DNA of 54,865 bases from Arthrobacter silvisoli (GTDB lineage Bacteria > Actinomycetota > Actinomycetes > Actinomycetales > Micrococcaceae), in the NCBI RefSeq assembly GCF_003369445.1, contig NZ_QRCU01000024.1, positions 1-54,865 on the forward strand. The letters run 5' to 3'. Of this stretch, positions 27,552 to 38,500 are shown one piece after another. The stretch's first letter is position 1, and every line of letters starts with the position of its first letter. Position numbers and translations under genes: made by a program. The notes under the pieces are model-generated. The model did not search any database. It was not told where the DNA came from and was given only the letters and a program-made list of their open reading frames with translations.

Positions 27552-30046
27552 TGCTGCTGTTCCTTCCGTGCACCGTTATCCGGCCCGGTGCTCTCCATCC
27601 CGGTGTTCTCCGGGGAGGTGTTCCTGCGGAACAGGGCACGGAGGCGGTGCGGTTTGAGGTTACCGTCCCGGAGTGCGGTGCGTGTTTCGGCCAGCAGGGA
27701 GCGCGGCGAGAACCGCGCCTGCTGGCGTTTCCAAAAGCCCACGTTGGCGGTGATGTCCTTGAGGGAGCCGTCCACGATCTCCCAATACTTGCGGACCTCC
27801 TCTTCGCTGGGCTGCCCGGCCCCGAAGATGGCGGCATCGGCGCGGCCGGCGAGCATCGTCGTCGTCGAACTGTTCACCGGGAACGCCTCGGCGATCACCT
27901 CGGCCGACTCCCTGCGGGTGGCCTTGCCGTTGATCGCGGCGCCCATGTCGGTCGCGAGGCTGACCACCTCGCTCCATCCGCCGCCGACGCGCTGCGCCGG
28001 ATGGCCAGTGCCCCAGCGGTTCTTGCGGCGCCGCAGCTTCAGCACCAGGATCAGCACCAGGGGCAGGGCGAGGACCACCAGCGGAATGAGCGCAGTGCCG
28101 ACCGCGGCCAGCAGCGCGCCCCAGAACAGCCAGGGGTTGTTCTTCTTCTCGTCGGCGTCCAGTGCATCCGGGGTGGAGTCCGGCGGCAGCTCGGCCGGCT
28201 CCTGCGGCGGGGGCGGCGGCTGCAGCACCTGCGGCTTGGGCTTGGACTTGGTCTGCGGGTCCGGCGGGATCGGCACGTTGTCTTTGGGCGGAGTGGGGTC
28301 GAACGCCACCCAGCCCACGCGGTCGAAGGCCACCTCGACCCAGGCGTGCACGTCCTTGCCCTTGATCGGGATGTCCCCCGCACCGTTTTCCGGGCTCTTC
28401 GGATCCGGGTAGAAGCCCATCACCACGCGGGACGGGATGCCCAGATGCCGCAGCATCAGGGACATGGCCACGGAGTACTGTTCGTCGTCGCCGAGCATCT
28501 GCTTGGCCGTGAGCAGGCCGCGGATCCGGGCGGCGCTGTGGCCCGGCAGGCTGGGAAGCTGCCCGTCGGCCACCAGGCCGTTACTGAACGCCCCGGACTT
28601 CTGGAAGTGGGCTTCGATCTGGCGCACCCTGTCGATCGCCGTGGGCGCGTCGGCCGACAACTCATTGGCCTGCGAGCCGACCACCGGTGGAACCTCTTCG
28701 GGTGCCGGCAGCGTCAGCTTGGCGAAGTCGTACTGGGTCAACTGCCCGTGCTCGAGCGTGCCGGGATCGGAAACCCGCACCGTGTAGTTGTCGCCCTGGC
28801 TGAGGCCCTTGGTGGTCACCGCCGTGTCCGTGCCTGCGTTGAAGTAGAGACCGGACGCGGCCTGCGAGCCGTTGGCGAAGCTGATGCCGGTGGTGTGGCG
28901 GCCGCCGGGCACGAAGTAGCCCTGGTAGTCCCCCACCGTGATGTCCAGCGTATAGTCGCTCCCGCCGGCGGTTTCCTCAGGCTGGCTGTTCAGCGCGCGG
29001 GAATCGCCCACTTTGTTGAAGCTGCCCGAGCCGTTGGGGTCCATGTTGTAGTTCAGGCCGTTGAAGGAGTCCAGGGCGGCCAGGCGCACCCGGCCGTCCT
29101 TGGGCAGGCCCTTGACCGTGAAGAGCGTGTCGTCCTTCTTGTCCTTGACGAATTCCCGGAAACTGGCCAGCGGCGTGATGTAGTCACGCGGATCGAACGG
29201 CGGGACGATGCTGTTGCGCAGCACCTTGCGGTCGTCGGTGGCCGTGATGAGCGGCGAGGCGACGGCGGTGATCCCGACGGCGGCCACGATCACCACTGCT
29301 GCCATCCCCAGACGGCGCAAGCGCCCGCGCTGTGCCACCCGGGCGTCGGCCTCGGGACGGTTCGCGGACACCCTGCGGGTGTCGTTGCGGCGCAGCACGT
29401 CGCGCCGGAAGCTTGCCCAGGCAATGGCGCCGATGGCGACGCCCACACCGCGTTCGACGTTGAGGAACGCCGCGCTGGTGCTGAACAGAATGCCGGTGAC
29501 GAACAGCGCCATCACAGGCAGCAGCGGCCAGTACGGGCTTTTCAGCCGCCAGGCGAGCAAACCGGCCGCCACAGCGCAGATCAGTGCGCTGAGGAAGGGC
29601 ACGATCAGCATTCCGCCCGCAGTGCCCACCGGGACGCCGACCGTCAGCATGTCCTTCCAGGCGAACACCACGCCCAGCAGCAAGGTACGCAGGGACTCGA
29701 GGCTCGGGAGCACGGTAGCTATGGCGGAGTCCGGCACCGCCAGGACCGTGCCCAGGATCATGTAGGCCCCGAAGGCCAGGGCCACGGTGATGAGCAGGCC
29801 GAGGCGGTAGTGCGCGTTGGCCGCGGCAAGCGCCAGGCCGATCACGATCCCGCCGAATCCGGCCAGGAGGTAGTGCGGATCGCCGCCGAAGCTCTGGCTG
29901 AACCCGAGCACGCCCAGGCCCAGCAGCAGGACCAGGGCGCCGGCGTCGAGCGCGGAATGCCACAGCGGACGGCCGTCCGCGAAGGACGATTGGACGGGCT
30001 GCTTCCTCGAGGCGCGGCGCGGGCGGGAGGTCTGGGCGGAGCTCAT
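27548..30046 (-). CDS. membrane transglutaminase-fold protein, catalytic Cys replaced
   Basis: 832 residues. About six N-terminal membrane helices (30-265, DUF3488-like) are followed by a large outer domain and a transglutaminase core at about 505-590, a Pro-rich linker, another helix near 640-670 and a cytoplasmic tail. In active members the core reads Y-C-E-Q-Y/F. Here it reads GDDEQY, so residue 521 is Asp in place of Cys. The other two triad members are kept (His567 in VHAWVEV, Asp583 in AFDPTPP). So a non-hydrolytic binding or scaffold role is likely. The position was confirmed in the DNA at 28484-28486 (GAC on the minus strand), within an intact frame. Its ATG overlaps the DUF58 stop. 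Confidence 0.9.
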   Translation of the reverse strand: MSSAQTSRPRRASRKQPVQSSFADGRPLWHSALDAGALVLLLGLGVLGFSQSFGGDPHYLLAGFGGIVIGLALAAANAHYRLGLLITVALAFGAYMILGTVLAVPDSAIATVLPSLESLRTLLLGVVFAWKDMLTVGVPVGTAGGMLIVPFLSALICAVAAGLLAWRLKSPYWPLLPVMALFVTGILFSTSAAFLNVERGVGVAIGAIAWASFRRDVLRRNDTRRVSANRPEADARVAQRGRLRRLGMAAVVIVAAVGITAVASPLITATDDRKVLRNSIVPPFDPRDYITPLASFREFVKDKKDDTLFTVKGLPKDGRVRLAALDSFNGLNYNMDPNGSGSFNKVGDSRALNSQPEETAGGSDYTLDITVGDYQGYFVPGGRHTTGISFANGSQAASGLYFNAGTDTAVTTKGLSQGDNYTVRVSDPGTLEHGQLTQYDFAKLTLPAPEEVPPVVGSQANELSADAPTAIDRVRQIEAHFQKSGAFSNGLVADGQLPSLPGHSAARIRGLLTAKQMLGDDEQYSVAMSLMLRHLGIPSRVVMGFYPDPKSPENGAGDIPIKGKDVHAWVEVAFDRVGWVAFDPTPPKDNVPIPPDPQTKSKPKPQVLQPPPPPQEPAELPPDSTPDALDADEKKNNPWLFWGALLAAVGTALIPLVVLALPLVLILVLKLRRRKNRWGTGHPAQRVGGGWSEVVSLATDMGAAINGKATRRESAEVIAEAFPVNSSTTTMLAGRADAAIFGAGQPSEEEVRKYWEIVDGSLKDITANVGFWKRQQARFSPRSLLAETRTALRDGNLKPHRLRALFRRNTSPENTGMESTGPDNGARKEQQQ

Positions 30047-31434
30047 GCGGCCGCCTTCCGGAGTACCAGGGCAAGATCGTCAAGATCGCCGACGGTCAGG
30101 ACGGTCAGGTCTGCGATGTTCGCCCGCGCCGCGGGGGCGCCTGCCTGTACGCGCACGGCCAGGCTGCGCACGCCGGCGGGAACCGATGCGGCCGCGGAAC
30201 GCAGTTGGGTGGCGGTCACGCCGCTGCCCACGACAAAGAAGACAACGGAGGCGTTCGGTACCGTGTCGGCCAGGGTCCGGGCGAGGTCGACGGCGTTGCG
30301 CCGCAGGGGAGCGCCGACGATCCTGGTCATGTCGTCCAGCATGTTGCGGCCGGTTTCGCAGCGCAGCGGCCCCTTCTGCGTCAGCACATCGAGTTCGCGC
30401 TGTTCGCGGATGGCCTGCCGGCCGATGGAGGCGGCCACCGAGATGGCGAGCTCGAACTCGGCCTCGGATTCGTACTCGTCCGTGTTGATGGACAGCGAAA
30501 TGGCCAGGTGGGCGCGCCGGGTCTCTTCGAACTGGCGGACCATCAGCTTGTTGGTGCGGGCCGTGGTTTTCCAGTGGATATGCCTGCGGTCATCCCCTGG
30601 AACGTAGTCGCGCAGGGCATGGAAGGACACGTCGGCGCTGGAGAGCTCCGTGGTGGGCATGCCTTCGAGGTCGCGGATGAAACCCGCGGCCGACCCCGCC
30701 AGGGCGGTGGTTCTCGGGTGCACGTACAGGTCCACCGGGTCGGTCCACAGGACGCGGCGGCGCAGCAGGTGGAGAGGATCGGCCCGCACCGAGCGGACCG
30801 GACCGACCACGATCACGGCACGGCGCGCCGTCGGGATCGTGAAGAGGTCCTCATGCACCTGTGCCGGCTTCATCCGGGGCAGGTGGAACACCGCGGTGTT
30901 GCTGCCCACCGGCAGCTCGAGGTCCGCCGGGAGCAGCGGACGGGAGGACGTGTTGGAGACGGCGATGCTGCCGACGGCGTCATCGCCCACCGCTACGCGG
31001 GTCCGGGACATGTCGAGCACCACGCCGTAGGCGGAGCGGCCGAGGATGAAAGCCACTGCGAAGAGGAACAGCAGGAAGGCCACCAGCGCTGCCGACCTGG
31101 CTTCCTGCCACCCCCAGGACTGGCCGGCGATCCACAGCAGCACGGTGGCAGCCAGCACCACCCAGCCAAGGATGCTGACCACGGACAGCGCCGGCCAGGC
31201 GTAGGCGAACCAGAGGCTGCTCATCTTCTTCCAGGACGGGGCGAGCCATTCGGCCAGGGCCTGGGACGCTTCGCGCCAGACGGCTGCCGGGTGCAGCTTC
31301 GGCGGGATCCTGCCGGGAAGGGTGTCCGCTGTTGTGCGGGCCCCTCCCCCGAGGGCGCCGAGACGCTCCCCGAGCGGGCCCAGGGAGCGCTTGACGGTTG
31401 CAGCAGCCCGTTTCAAGGGTGTGCCGGTAGACAT
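30043..31434 (-). CDS. DUF58 membrane protein
   Basis: 463 residues, the standard partner of MoxR ATPases. It has a basic cytoplasmic N terminus, two membrane helices (about 80-103 and 113-140) and the DUF58 signature FHALRDYVPGDDRRHIHWKTTART (first 20 shown in part) near 290-310, followed by a von Willebrand A-like fold. In the MoxR proper group such proteins are thought to be acted on by the AAA+ ring. The start chosen is ATG 31434 with AAAGG 7 nt upstream, 32 bp after moxR; the frame extends upstream inside moxR. Its stop overlaps the transglutaminase-like ATG. Confidence 0.9.
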   Translation of the reverse strand: MSTGTPLKRAAATVKRSLGPLGERLGALGGGARTTADTLPGRIPPKLHPAAVWREASQALAEWLAPSWKKMSSLWFAYAWPALSVVSILGWVVLAATVLLWIAGQSWGWQEARSAALVAFLLFLFAVAFILGRSAYGVVLDMSRTRVAVGDDAVGSIAVSNTSSRPLLPADLELPVGSNTAVFHLPRMKPAQVHEDLFTIPTARRAVIVVGPVRSVRADPLHLLRRRVLWTDPVDLYVHPRTTALAGSAAGFIRDLEGMPTTELSSADVSFHALRDYVPGDDRRHIHWKTTARTNKLMVRQFEETRRAHLAISLSINTDEYESEAEFELAISVAASIGRQAIREQRELDVLTQKGPLRCETGRNMLDDMTRIVGAPLRRNAVDLARTLADTVPNASVVFFVVGSGVTATQLRSAAASVPAGVRSLAVRVQAGAPAARANIADLTVLTVGDLDDLALVLRKAAA

Positions 31435-31466
31435 GTTGAGACCTTTGTTTTGCGGAACCGGGAGGG

Positions 31467-32438
31467 TCAGGCGTTGGCGCGCTGCTGCGGGGCGGCGACG
31501 TCGTTCAGGACGCGGTGGAGCACGGCGTCGGCAGTGGCGCCGGAGAACTCGGCCTCCGGGTCCATGACGAAGCGGTGGGTCCAGACGACCCCGGCCAGTT
31601 CCTTGATGTCGTCCGGCAGGACAAAGTTGCGTCCCTGCCCGGCCGCCCAGACCTTGGCCGCGCGCACCATGGCCAGCGCGCCGCGGACCGAGACGCCGAG
31701 CCTGGTTTCGGGGGCGCTGCGGGTCTCCTCGCACAGGCGCGAAATGTATTCGAGCACCGCCGAATCGATGTGCGTGGTGGCTGCGAGGTCCGCCATGTCG
31801 GCCACGGCCTGGGTGGTGATGATCGGGTTGAGGTCGCGCGAACGGTCCTTCAGGTTGCTTCCGCCCAGCAGTTGCACGGTGGAGGCATGGTCCGGGTAGC
31901 CGATGGAGGTCTTGATGAGGAAGCGGTCCAGCTGGGCCTCGGGCAGGCGGTATGTGCCGGCCTGTTCGATCGGGTTCTGGGTGGCGAGCACCATGAACGG
32001 CCGGCCGGCCTCGTAGGTGGTGCCGTCCACGGTCACCCGGGACTCCTCCATGACTTCCAGGAGCGCGGACTGGGTCTTCGGCGAGGCACGGTTGATTTCG
32101 TCGGCCAGGACGATGTTGCTGAAGATCGGGCCCTTGTGGAACTCGAACTTCTGCGTCTTCTGGTCGTAGATGGTCACGCCGGTGACATCCGAAGGCAGCA
32201 GGTCCGGGGTGAATTGGATGCGGTTGTGGGAACCCTGGACCGTGGCCGCGAGGGCACGGGCGAGGGAGGTCTTGCCCGTACCAGGGGCATCTTCAAAGAG
32301 GACGTGGCCCTCGGCAAGCATGGCCATGAACGTCAGCCGGATGACATGGGACTTGCCCAGCACGGCCTGGCCGACGTTGCCGACCAGCTTCTCAAAGGTG
32401 TCCGCAAACCAGGCCGCCTGCTCGCTTGTCATTGTCAT
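31467..32438 (-). CDS. MoxR-family AAA+ ATPase
   Basis: 323 residues. MoxR proteins are chaperone-like ATPases that mature or assemble partner complexes, often with VWA/DUF58 proteins. The Walker A region is EDAPGTGKTS (49-58), the Walker B NIVLADEIN (108-116, Asp113-Glu114) and sensor 1 ATQNP (152-156). The AAA lid helices follow. The start is ATG 32438 with GAAGGA upstream. Placed between the giant surface-protein gene and DUF58, as in Bifidobacterium PFNA clusters. Confidence 0.95.
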   Translation of the reverse strand: MTMTSEQAAWFADTFEKLVGNVGQAVLGKSHVIRLTFMAMLAEGHVLFEDAPGTGKTSLARALAATVQGSHNRIQFTPDLLPSDVTGVTIYDQKTQKFEFHKGPIFSNIVLADEINRASPKTQSALLEVMEESRVTVDGTTYEAGRPFMVLATQNPIEQAGTYRLPEAQLDRFLIKTSIGYPDHASTVQLLGGSNLKDRSRDLNPIITTQAVADMADLAATTHIDSAVLEYISRLCEETRSAPETRLGVSVRGALAMVRAAKVWAAGQGRNFVLPDDIKELAGVVWTHRFVMDPEAEFSGATADAVLHRVLNDVAAPQQRANA

Positions 32439-32515
32439 GTCGTGGTCCTTCGTTAGGTGTTGCCCGGGCGGCTGTGGTGGTGGCCCCGGCCGGGGTTTTC
32501 AGTTCGTGTTTCGAG

Positions 32516-32563
32516 GTTGTGGTGCCGGGGGCCGGAAGGGTTTCCGGCCCCCGGCACCACAAC
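32516..32563 (-). terminator. 22-bp perfect hairpin after the giant surface-protein gene
   Basis: Bases 32516-32537 pair perfectly with 32542-32563 around a 4-nt loop, with a core of CCGGCCCCCGG. The outer base of one arm is the last base of the giant gene's stop codon (32565-32563). No T-run follows on the minus strand. It could protect the 3' end of the giant mRNA or attenuate read-through into moxR, setting the ratio of structural protein to assembly machinery. Confidence 0.75.
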
Positions 32564-35500
32564 TAGCAGCGCAGGTTGCCGCTGGTGACATGGACGGTGT
32601 CGGCCCGGACCCAGCGTCCTGCGACCTTTCCGCCGCTGACGTGGTACCAGCCGCCGCCGCTGGGGTTCCAGGGGCTGCCGCAACGGTCCACCGCCACGCT
32701 CCCGTCGGAGACACTCAGCCATGGCCACGGCGCACCGGGGCCGCCCGGGCTGGCCACGCCATAGCAACGCCTTGGCGGGCCGACCTGGTAGCCGCTGCCG
32801 CCGCCGTCGGGCTCGCTGCAGGTGTTCACGTCGGCGCTGTTGACCGCAACCTTGTCCGACGGTGGCGGGGGCGGCGGCGTCGGGTCGTTGCCGGTGGTGG
32901 CGTTGGCGCTGCCGATGCCGCCGTTCACCACGGTCACCGCCCGGACCCTGAGCTCATGCTGCTTGTCCCAGCCGCCACCGCCGCGGTCGTAGCGGTTGGC
33001 CGTGCCCACATTGATCCACCCTCCGCCGTCGTAGCTGACCTCGAAGTGGTTGAGGGGGCGCCCGTTCATGTTCGGGTTGTTCCAGGTCCAGTGGACATCG
33101 CCGTCGCCGGTGGCGGACTTGCCGCCGTTGACGTTCGGGGCGTCCGGCGGGCCATAGGGATTGCCGCTGCCGATGGCCTTGGCGTCGCCGGAGATGTTGG
33201 CCTTGATGGAACGCGCCACGATGTTGACGGTGACGTCGGTGCCGTTCGGCTGGCCGCCAATGACCCCTCCGCCGGGCGCAATGGGCCCGGAGCCGTAGGC
33301 GGTCCGCCAGCTGTATTCGATCTCGCTCTCCTGCGAACCGTTGCGCTGCGCCGCAGTCAACGGGGTGAAGGTCAGGCGCAACTGTCCGCTGGTGCCGGTG
33401 GCCGCCACGGTGCCGCTGTTCACCGTGCCGGGCTTGCCGGCCGCCCGGGTGGGGGCAGACGGCTGGCTGGTTCCGCTGGTTCCGGCCTTGTTGGTGGCGG
33501 AAACCCTGAAGGTGTAGTCCGCCTCCGAGTTGTCCACCACGACGTTCTGGGCCGTGCCGCCGACCTTCTGGCTGCTGACCACTGACCCGCCGCGCAGGGT
33601 GGTCAGCGTGTAGGCCGAAACCGCGTCACCATTGTTGTCCGGAGCGTTCCAGGTCACCCGGAGCTGACTTTGGCTGCCGACCGGCTGGGCGCTGGCCACG
33701 CTCGGAGCCGTCGGCGTCGCGGGCACGCCCGCAGGCACCTTGGCGGCGGAGTACGGGCTCCACTCGGAAGGATCCTTGGCATCATTGCGTGCCAGGACGC
33801 GCACCTTGTAGGACACGCCGTTCGTCAGGCCCTTCCACACGTAGGTGGTGGAGGTCAGATTCTGGATCTGCGGATTCTGGCCGGCCGGCGCGGGCGAGAT
33901 CTCCAGGTCGTAGGACTTGATCGGCGAGCCCTTGCTGGCCGGGGCGGTCCAGGTAACCGTGAGCTGCTTGTCGCCGAACTTCAGGCCGGGTGCCAAGGGG
34001 GTATCGGGTTTGACATCGGGGCGCACCTCTGCGGAGGCGGGCGAGGCATCCGACTCGTCAATCGCGTTGGTCGCAGTCACGGTGAAGTGGTACTTGACGT
34101 TGTTGGTCAGGCCGTTGAGCGTGCAGGTATTGGCCGGGCAATCCTGCTGGAATCCACCCTCGCCCCGCACCGTGTACTTGGTGATCGGCGAACCACGGTC
34201 GGCCGGGGCCGTCCAGGTCAGCAGGGCCGTCTGGTCCCCCACGCTCTGCGCCTGCGGCGTGGCCGGACGCATCGGCTTGTCCTTGACGCTCAGCCGAATG
34301 CGCGCAGTGGCCTGCCGGGAGGGGTCGCCCGTCTTGTCCGCCACGGTGTAGGCGACGATCATCGAGCCGGTGAAGCCTGATGACGGCGTGACTGTGACGG
34401 AATCACCGTTGGCCACGGCCGACCCTTCGCCTGTCTCCGTAACCGCGCTGACGATCTTCAGCGGCGTGTCCGGGAACGGGTTGGAGTCATTGGCCAGCAC
34501 CTTGACGGTCACCGGTTTGCCGGCAGCTGCGTTCTCCTCCACGTCGTCGCTCGCCACGGCCTTGGGGCGGTTGGACGCGGTCACGGAGAGCTTGTAGGTA
34601 GCGGTCGCTTCCAGCCCGCGCGGGTCTTTGGCCTTGACCTGGACGCTTCCCGTCACTCCGGGCTTTGCTTCCCCCTTGGCGCTCACCCGGAGGGTCCGCC
34701 CGTCGATGCCGGCATCGAAACCCAGCGGGCTGTTGCCGACGACCTCATACTTCATGTTCGCCACGTCTTCGCCGTCCGGATCGCTCGTGAGGCGGCCCAG
34801 TTCGATGCTCGCGGAATCGTTCTGGGGCACCTCGAGGGAACTGCCGAGCAGGGTCGGAGGGTGGTTGCGGTTGGGATCCGGCAGCACCTTGGTGCGGATG
34901 CTCAGCGTGGCCTTCTGGCCGTTCGGGTCATCCGTTCGGGTGCCGTCAGTCACTTCAAAAGTGATGGAGCCGGGGCCCACATAGTCCTTGCCGGCGGTGT
35001 ACTTGATGGCGGTTCCGTCGTTGGCGATCGGGTCGCCGCCGTCGGCGCCGATCAGCTTGATGCGGTCAGCCTGGCTCAACCGGGGGCTGTGCCCTTCGCG
35101 CACCTTCACCCATTCGTTGAGGTCGACGGTGACGGACTGGCCGGCGATGACTTCGACCACTTCGTCCTTGGCGAGGGTGGGAACCTGCTGGCCGATGCCC
35201 GGGACCCAGATGATCGCGGTGGACTTCTGTCCGTCCACGTCCTCCACGGTGTAGGGCACCAGTTGCGGGCCGTCGGTCAGCTGGATCACCACGTTGCCGT
35301 CGCTGCCGGGCTTCGCGGTTTCCCCTGCGGTGGCGACCTTCAGGTTTTCGCCGACGCCGTCGGGGTCTTCGTCGTTCTTCAGGACCGGCACGTCCACGGC
35401 CTTCTTGCCCATGGTCTGGGCCGAGGTGACACGGTCGTCGCGCGCAATCGGTGCCAACAACGGGACGTTGGCTTTGACGTTGACCCGGATCGTGGCACCG

Positions 35501-38500
35501 GCCGTGGCCCCGCGCTCGTCGACCACCGTGTACCGGACGTTGACGATTCCTTCCTTCGCCGGCGCCGTCAGGAGGATGCGGCCGCTGGCCTTGCTGACGC
35601 TGGCCTGGAGGGCGGGATCGGCTTCGATGCCGTCGGCCTTGATGGCGATCCGGTCGCCGTCTGGATCGGAGTCGTTCGCGAGGGCGTCGACGGCGATCTG
35701 CCGGCCCGGGCGTACGGAGACGGTGTCGTCCACGGGTGCGGGTTTCTGGTTGTCCTCACCCTGCGGGGCGATGCCCACCGTGACCGTTCCGGAATTCACG
35801 GCGCCCTGGCGGTCGATCACCTTGTAGCGGAAGGTGTCCGTTCCCGCTCCGTCGCCCGCGGCCACGAAGTCGATGAAGCTGCTGCCCACCGTCGCAGTGC
35901 CCATCCCCGGCGTGCTGTCGATGCCGGTCAGCTGCACGGAGTCGCCGTCGGGATCGATGCCGTCCAGCGGAACCGGGATGCGGACGGTGCCGCCGGCCAC
36001 CACGCGGGCGGTCAGGTTCTGCGGCTGTGGCCGGGAGTTCTGTGCGCCTTCCAGCGGCAGGATGTGGATGGTCACCGCTGCGGCGCTTTTCTGGCCTTGC
36101 GGGTCCACCGCGTTGTAGATGGCGCGCACGGTCTTGGGCACGGAGCCGGCGATGAAGCGCAGCTTGTCCTCGGAGATGAAGGTCTTGCCATCGGCTTCCG
36201 GGACGGTCTGCGCCAGGACCGGGTCCACGTGCAACTTCTCGCCCTGCGGGTGGGTGTCGTTGGCCAGGACCGGGACGGTGACGACGTCGTTGACGCGCAC
36301 GTTTACCTCATCCGGTTTCGGCTGTGGTGCTTCGACGACGGCGGGAGCCGGCACCGGGACCACGGAGACCGTGCCGTTGGCGGACTTGTGCCCGTTGGAG
36401 ATGGTGTAGCGGAAGATGACCGGCTGCTGGGTGCCCAGCACGTCCGTGACCCGCAGGACGCTGTGGTCGATGACGCTGACGGACACCGAGGCGTCTTCCG
36501 GCAGCGTCACCGACTGAAGCACCAGCACGCCGCCGGAGGGGTCGGAGTCGTTGGCCAGCGGGTCCACCAGGACGTTGCCGCCCACGGGCAGCAGCGCGAC
36601 GTCATGCACGGCCACCGGGTTGCCGGCGTCCTTGCCGGATTCGACGTCCACCCGGATCAGGCCCTGGGTGCTTTGCGGGCCGTTGCTGGCGATGTAAGTC
36701 AAGTACACCGGGCCGGGCGTGTTGCTGCGGAACGTGAAGGTCCCGCCGTCCGTCACCGGACCGAGCTCGGCCGGGCCGGCCGCCTCCACGTGGGCCAGGC
36801 GCAGCGCACCGCCGTTGGGGTCGACGTCGTTCTTCAGCGGTGCGATCACGAGGTCCTGCCCGACGACGGCGGTCACGTGGTCCGCGTTGACGACCGGCTG
36901 CAGCGCTCCCGGCGGCCGGACGTTGATGACCACGCGGCCGGTGGCCGTGGCGCGGCCGTCCCACACCGAGATGGTGACGTTCTTCTTGCCGGCGGTGGCG
37001 CCGGAATCCTGGTAAGTGAGCAGGCCGTCGCGGCGGATCTTGACCTGGTCCTGCGGGTTGTCGGCCTTCGCGTCCATCAGGACGAGGTCGTCGCCGTCGG
37101 GGTCCATCCAGTCGGTAAGGATGTTCTGGCTGACGGATTTGCCCTGTTCCACGAGCAGCGTCGTGGGGCTGGCGCGCTTGAAAACCGGTGCTTTGTTCTC
37201 GTCGGGACCCACCACGTGCAGCGTGATCTTGCCGCCGGCGGACAAGCCCCGGCCGTCCGCGGCGTTGTAGTCGATGACTTCGGTACCGGGCTTGGCGTCG
37301 GCGGGAACGGAAATCTGGAACGCCGAACCGCCATAGATGCTTTCGATCGCACCGGACTTGGGCGCGTTGCCGCCGATCGAGGCGGTGAGGACGTCGCCGT
37401 CGGGATCGGAGTCGTTGTCCAGCACGCTCATCACGGTGGTCCGGCCCGGGCGGGCGCCGATCTCGTCCGGCTTCGTTTCCGGCGGCCGGTTGGGCTTGGT
37501 GCGGTCCGGCAGCACGTTGATGGTGTTCTCGTCCGCGGAATCCTCGTCCTGGTCGTCTGACTGGTTCTTCGGCGGGATGACGTCGTCCCAGTTGTTGACC
37601 AGCTGCATGTTCTGGTTGACCATCCAGACGTTGCCGGAGTTCACGTCGTTGAGGACGACCAGGTCACGGTTGACCCGGAAGACGTAGCTTGGGGCGCCGC
37701 TGGCCTTGGGCACGTCTGCGGTCTTGTCGTCGGCATCGGACGTGCAGTCGCGGACGTACTTGTTGGCACCGGCCCAGGCCGAGTGCGTGCAGCCGGCCAC
37801 CTGCACCGGGGCGGCGGGCACGCCCTGGCCGCCGAAGGTCACCACGGCGGCCGTGGAGCCGTCCAGCGGCTGCTTGATGAGGGTCTTCGGGGTGGCGATC
37901 GCGACGTAACCGCTCGCCTCGCCGCTCTGCTGCAGCTTGGCTTCGCGGGCGTCCTGGAGCTGGAGCTTGCGCCCGCCCGGCAGGAACAGATTTCCGCGGG
38001 CGGCGTCCAGGACCGCCGGCTTGTCGCCGACAACGGCGAGCTGGATGTCGCCGGCGCCCTTGAGCTCATCGATCCTGGTGGTTTCGGAGTCCTTGCGTTC
38101 GCCGTTGGCGTCCACCGAGGTGACGGTGATTTCCCCCTTCTGCGGGTCCGCCGTGTAGATCCGGTTGTCCTGCCCGACGGCGGAGACCGCACCGGAAGAG
38201 GCGAGCAGCACCGGCTGCGTGCCTTCTTCGTCGAAGCTGTTGATCGTGGACGGCGAAAGGGCCCAGACCCGGCCCTTGACGGGGTCGGTGACGGAAAGCA
38301 CCTCGGTGCCGAAGCTGACCCTCGAGGAGGACGGGAGCTGCTTGTCCCCGCCCAGCCGCAGGTTCGCCGCGGAGACCTGGTTCACCGTCGAACCCGTGCT
38401 GTCGTCGACAAAGACGTCGCTGGAGTTCTGCAGCACGTCGAAGGTGGTGCTGGCGGGCGTGACCGCGCCGTCGAGCACCCGGGATGGATAGTTCAGGCGG

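Noticed and set aside
28475..28492. Missing Cys in the transglutaminase core caused by a frameshift or sequencing error
   Set aside because: The frame is continuous on both sides, and EQY before and LGIPSRVVMGF after it are in register, so a substitution fits better than an indel.
27647..30607. 986-residue plus-strand reading frame
   Set aside because: Antisense to the transglutaminase-like and DUF58 genes. Composition is that of a GC-rich shadow (His, Arg, Gly, Val rich), with no domain; the minus-strand genes have clear families.
34861..37560. 899-residue plus-strand reading frame
   Set aside because: Antisense to the giant Ig/FN3 gene and rich in Asp-Gly-His-Val from reading its repeats backwards; no start signal or family.
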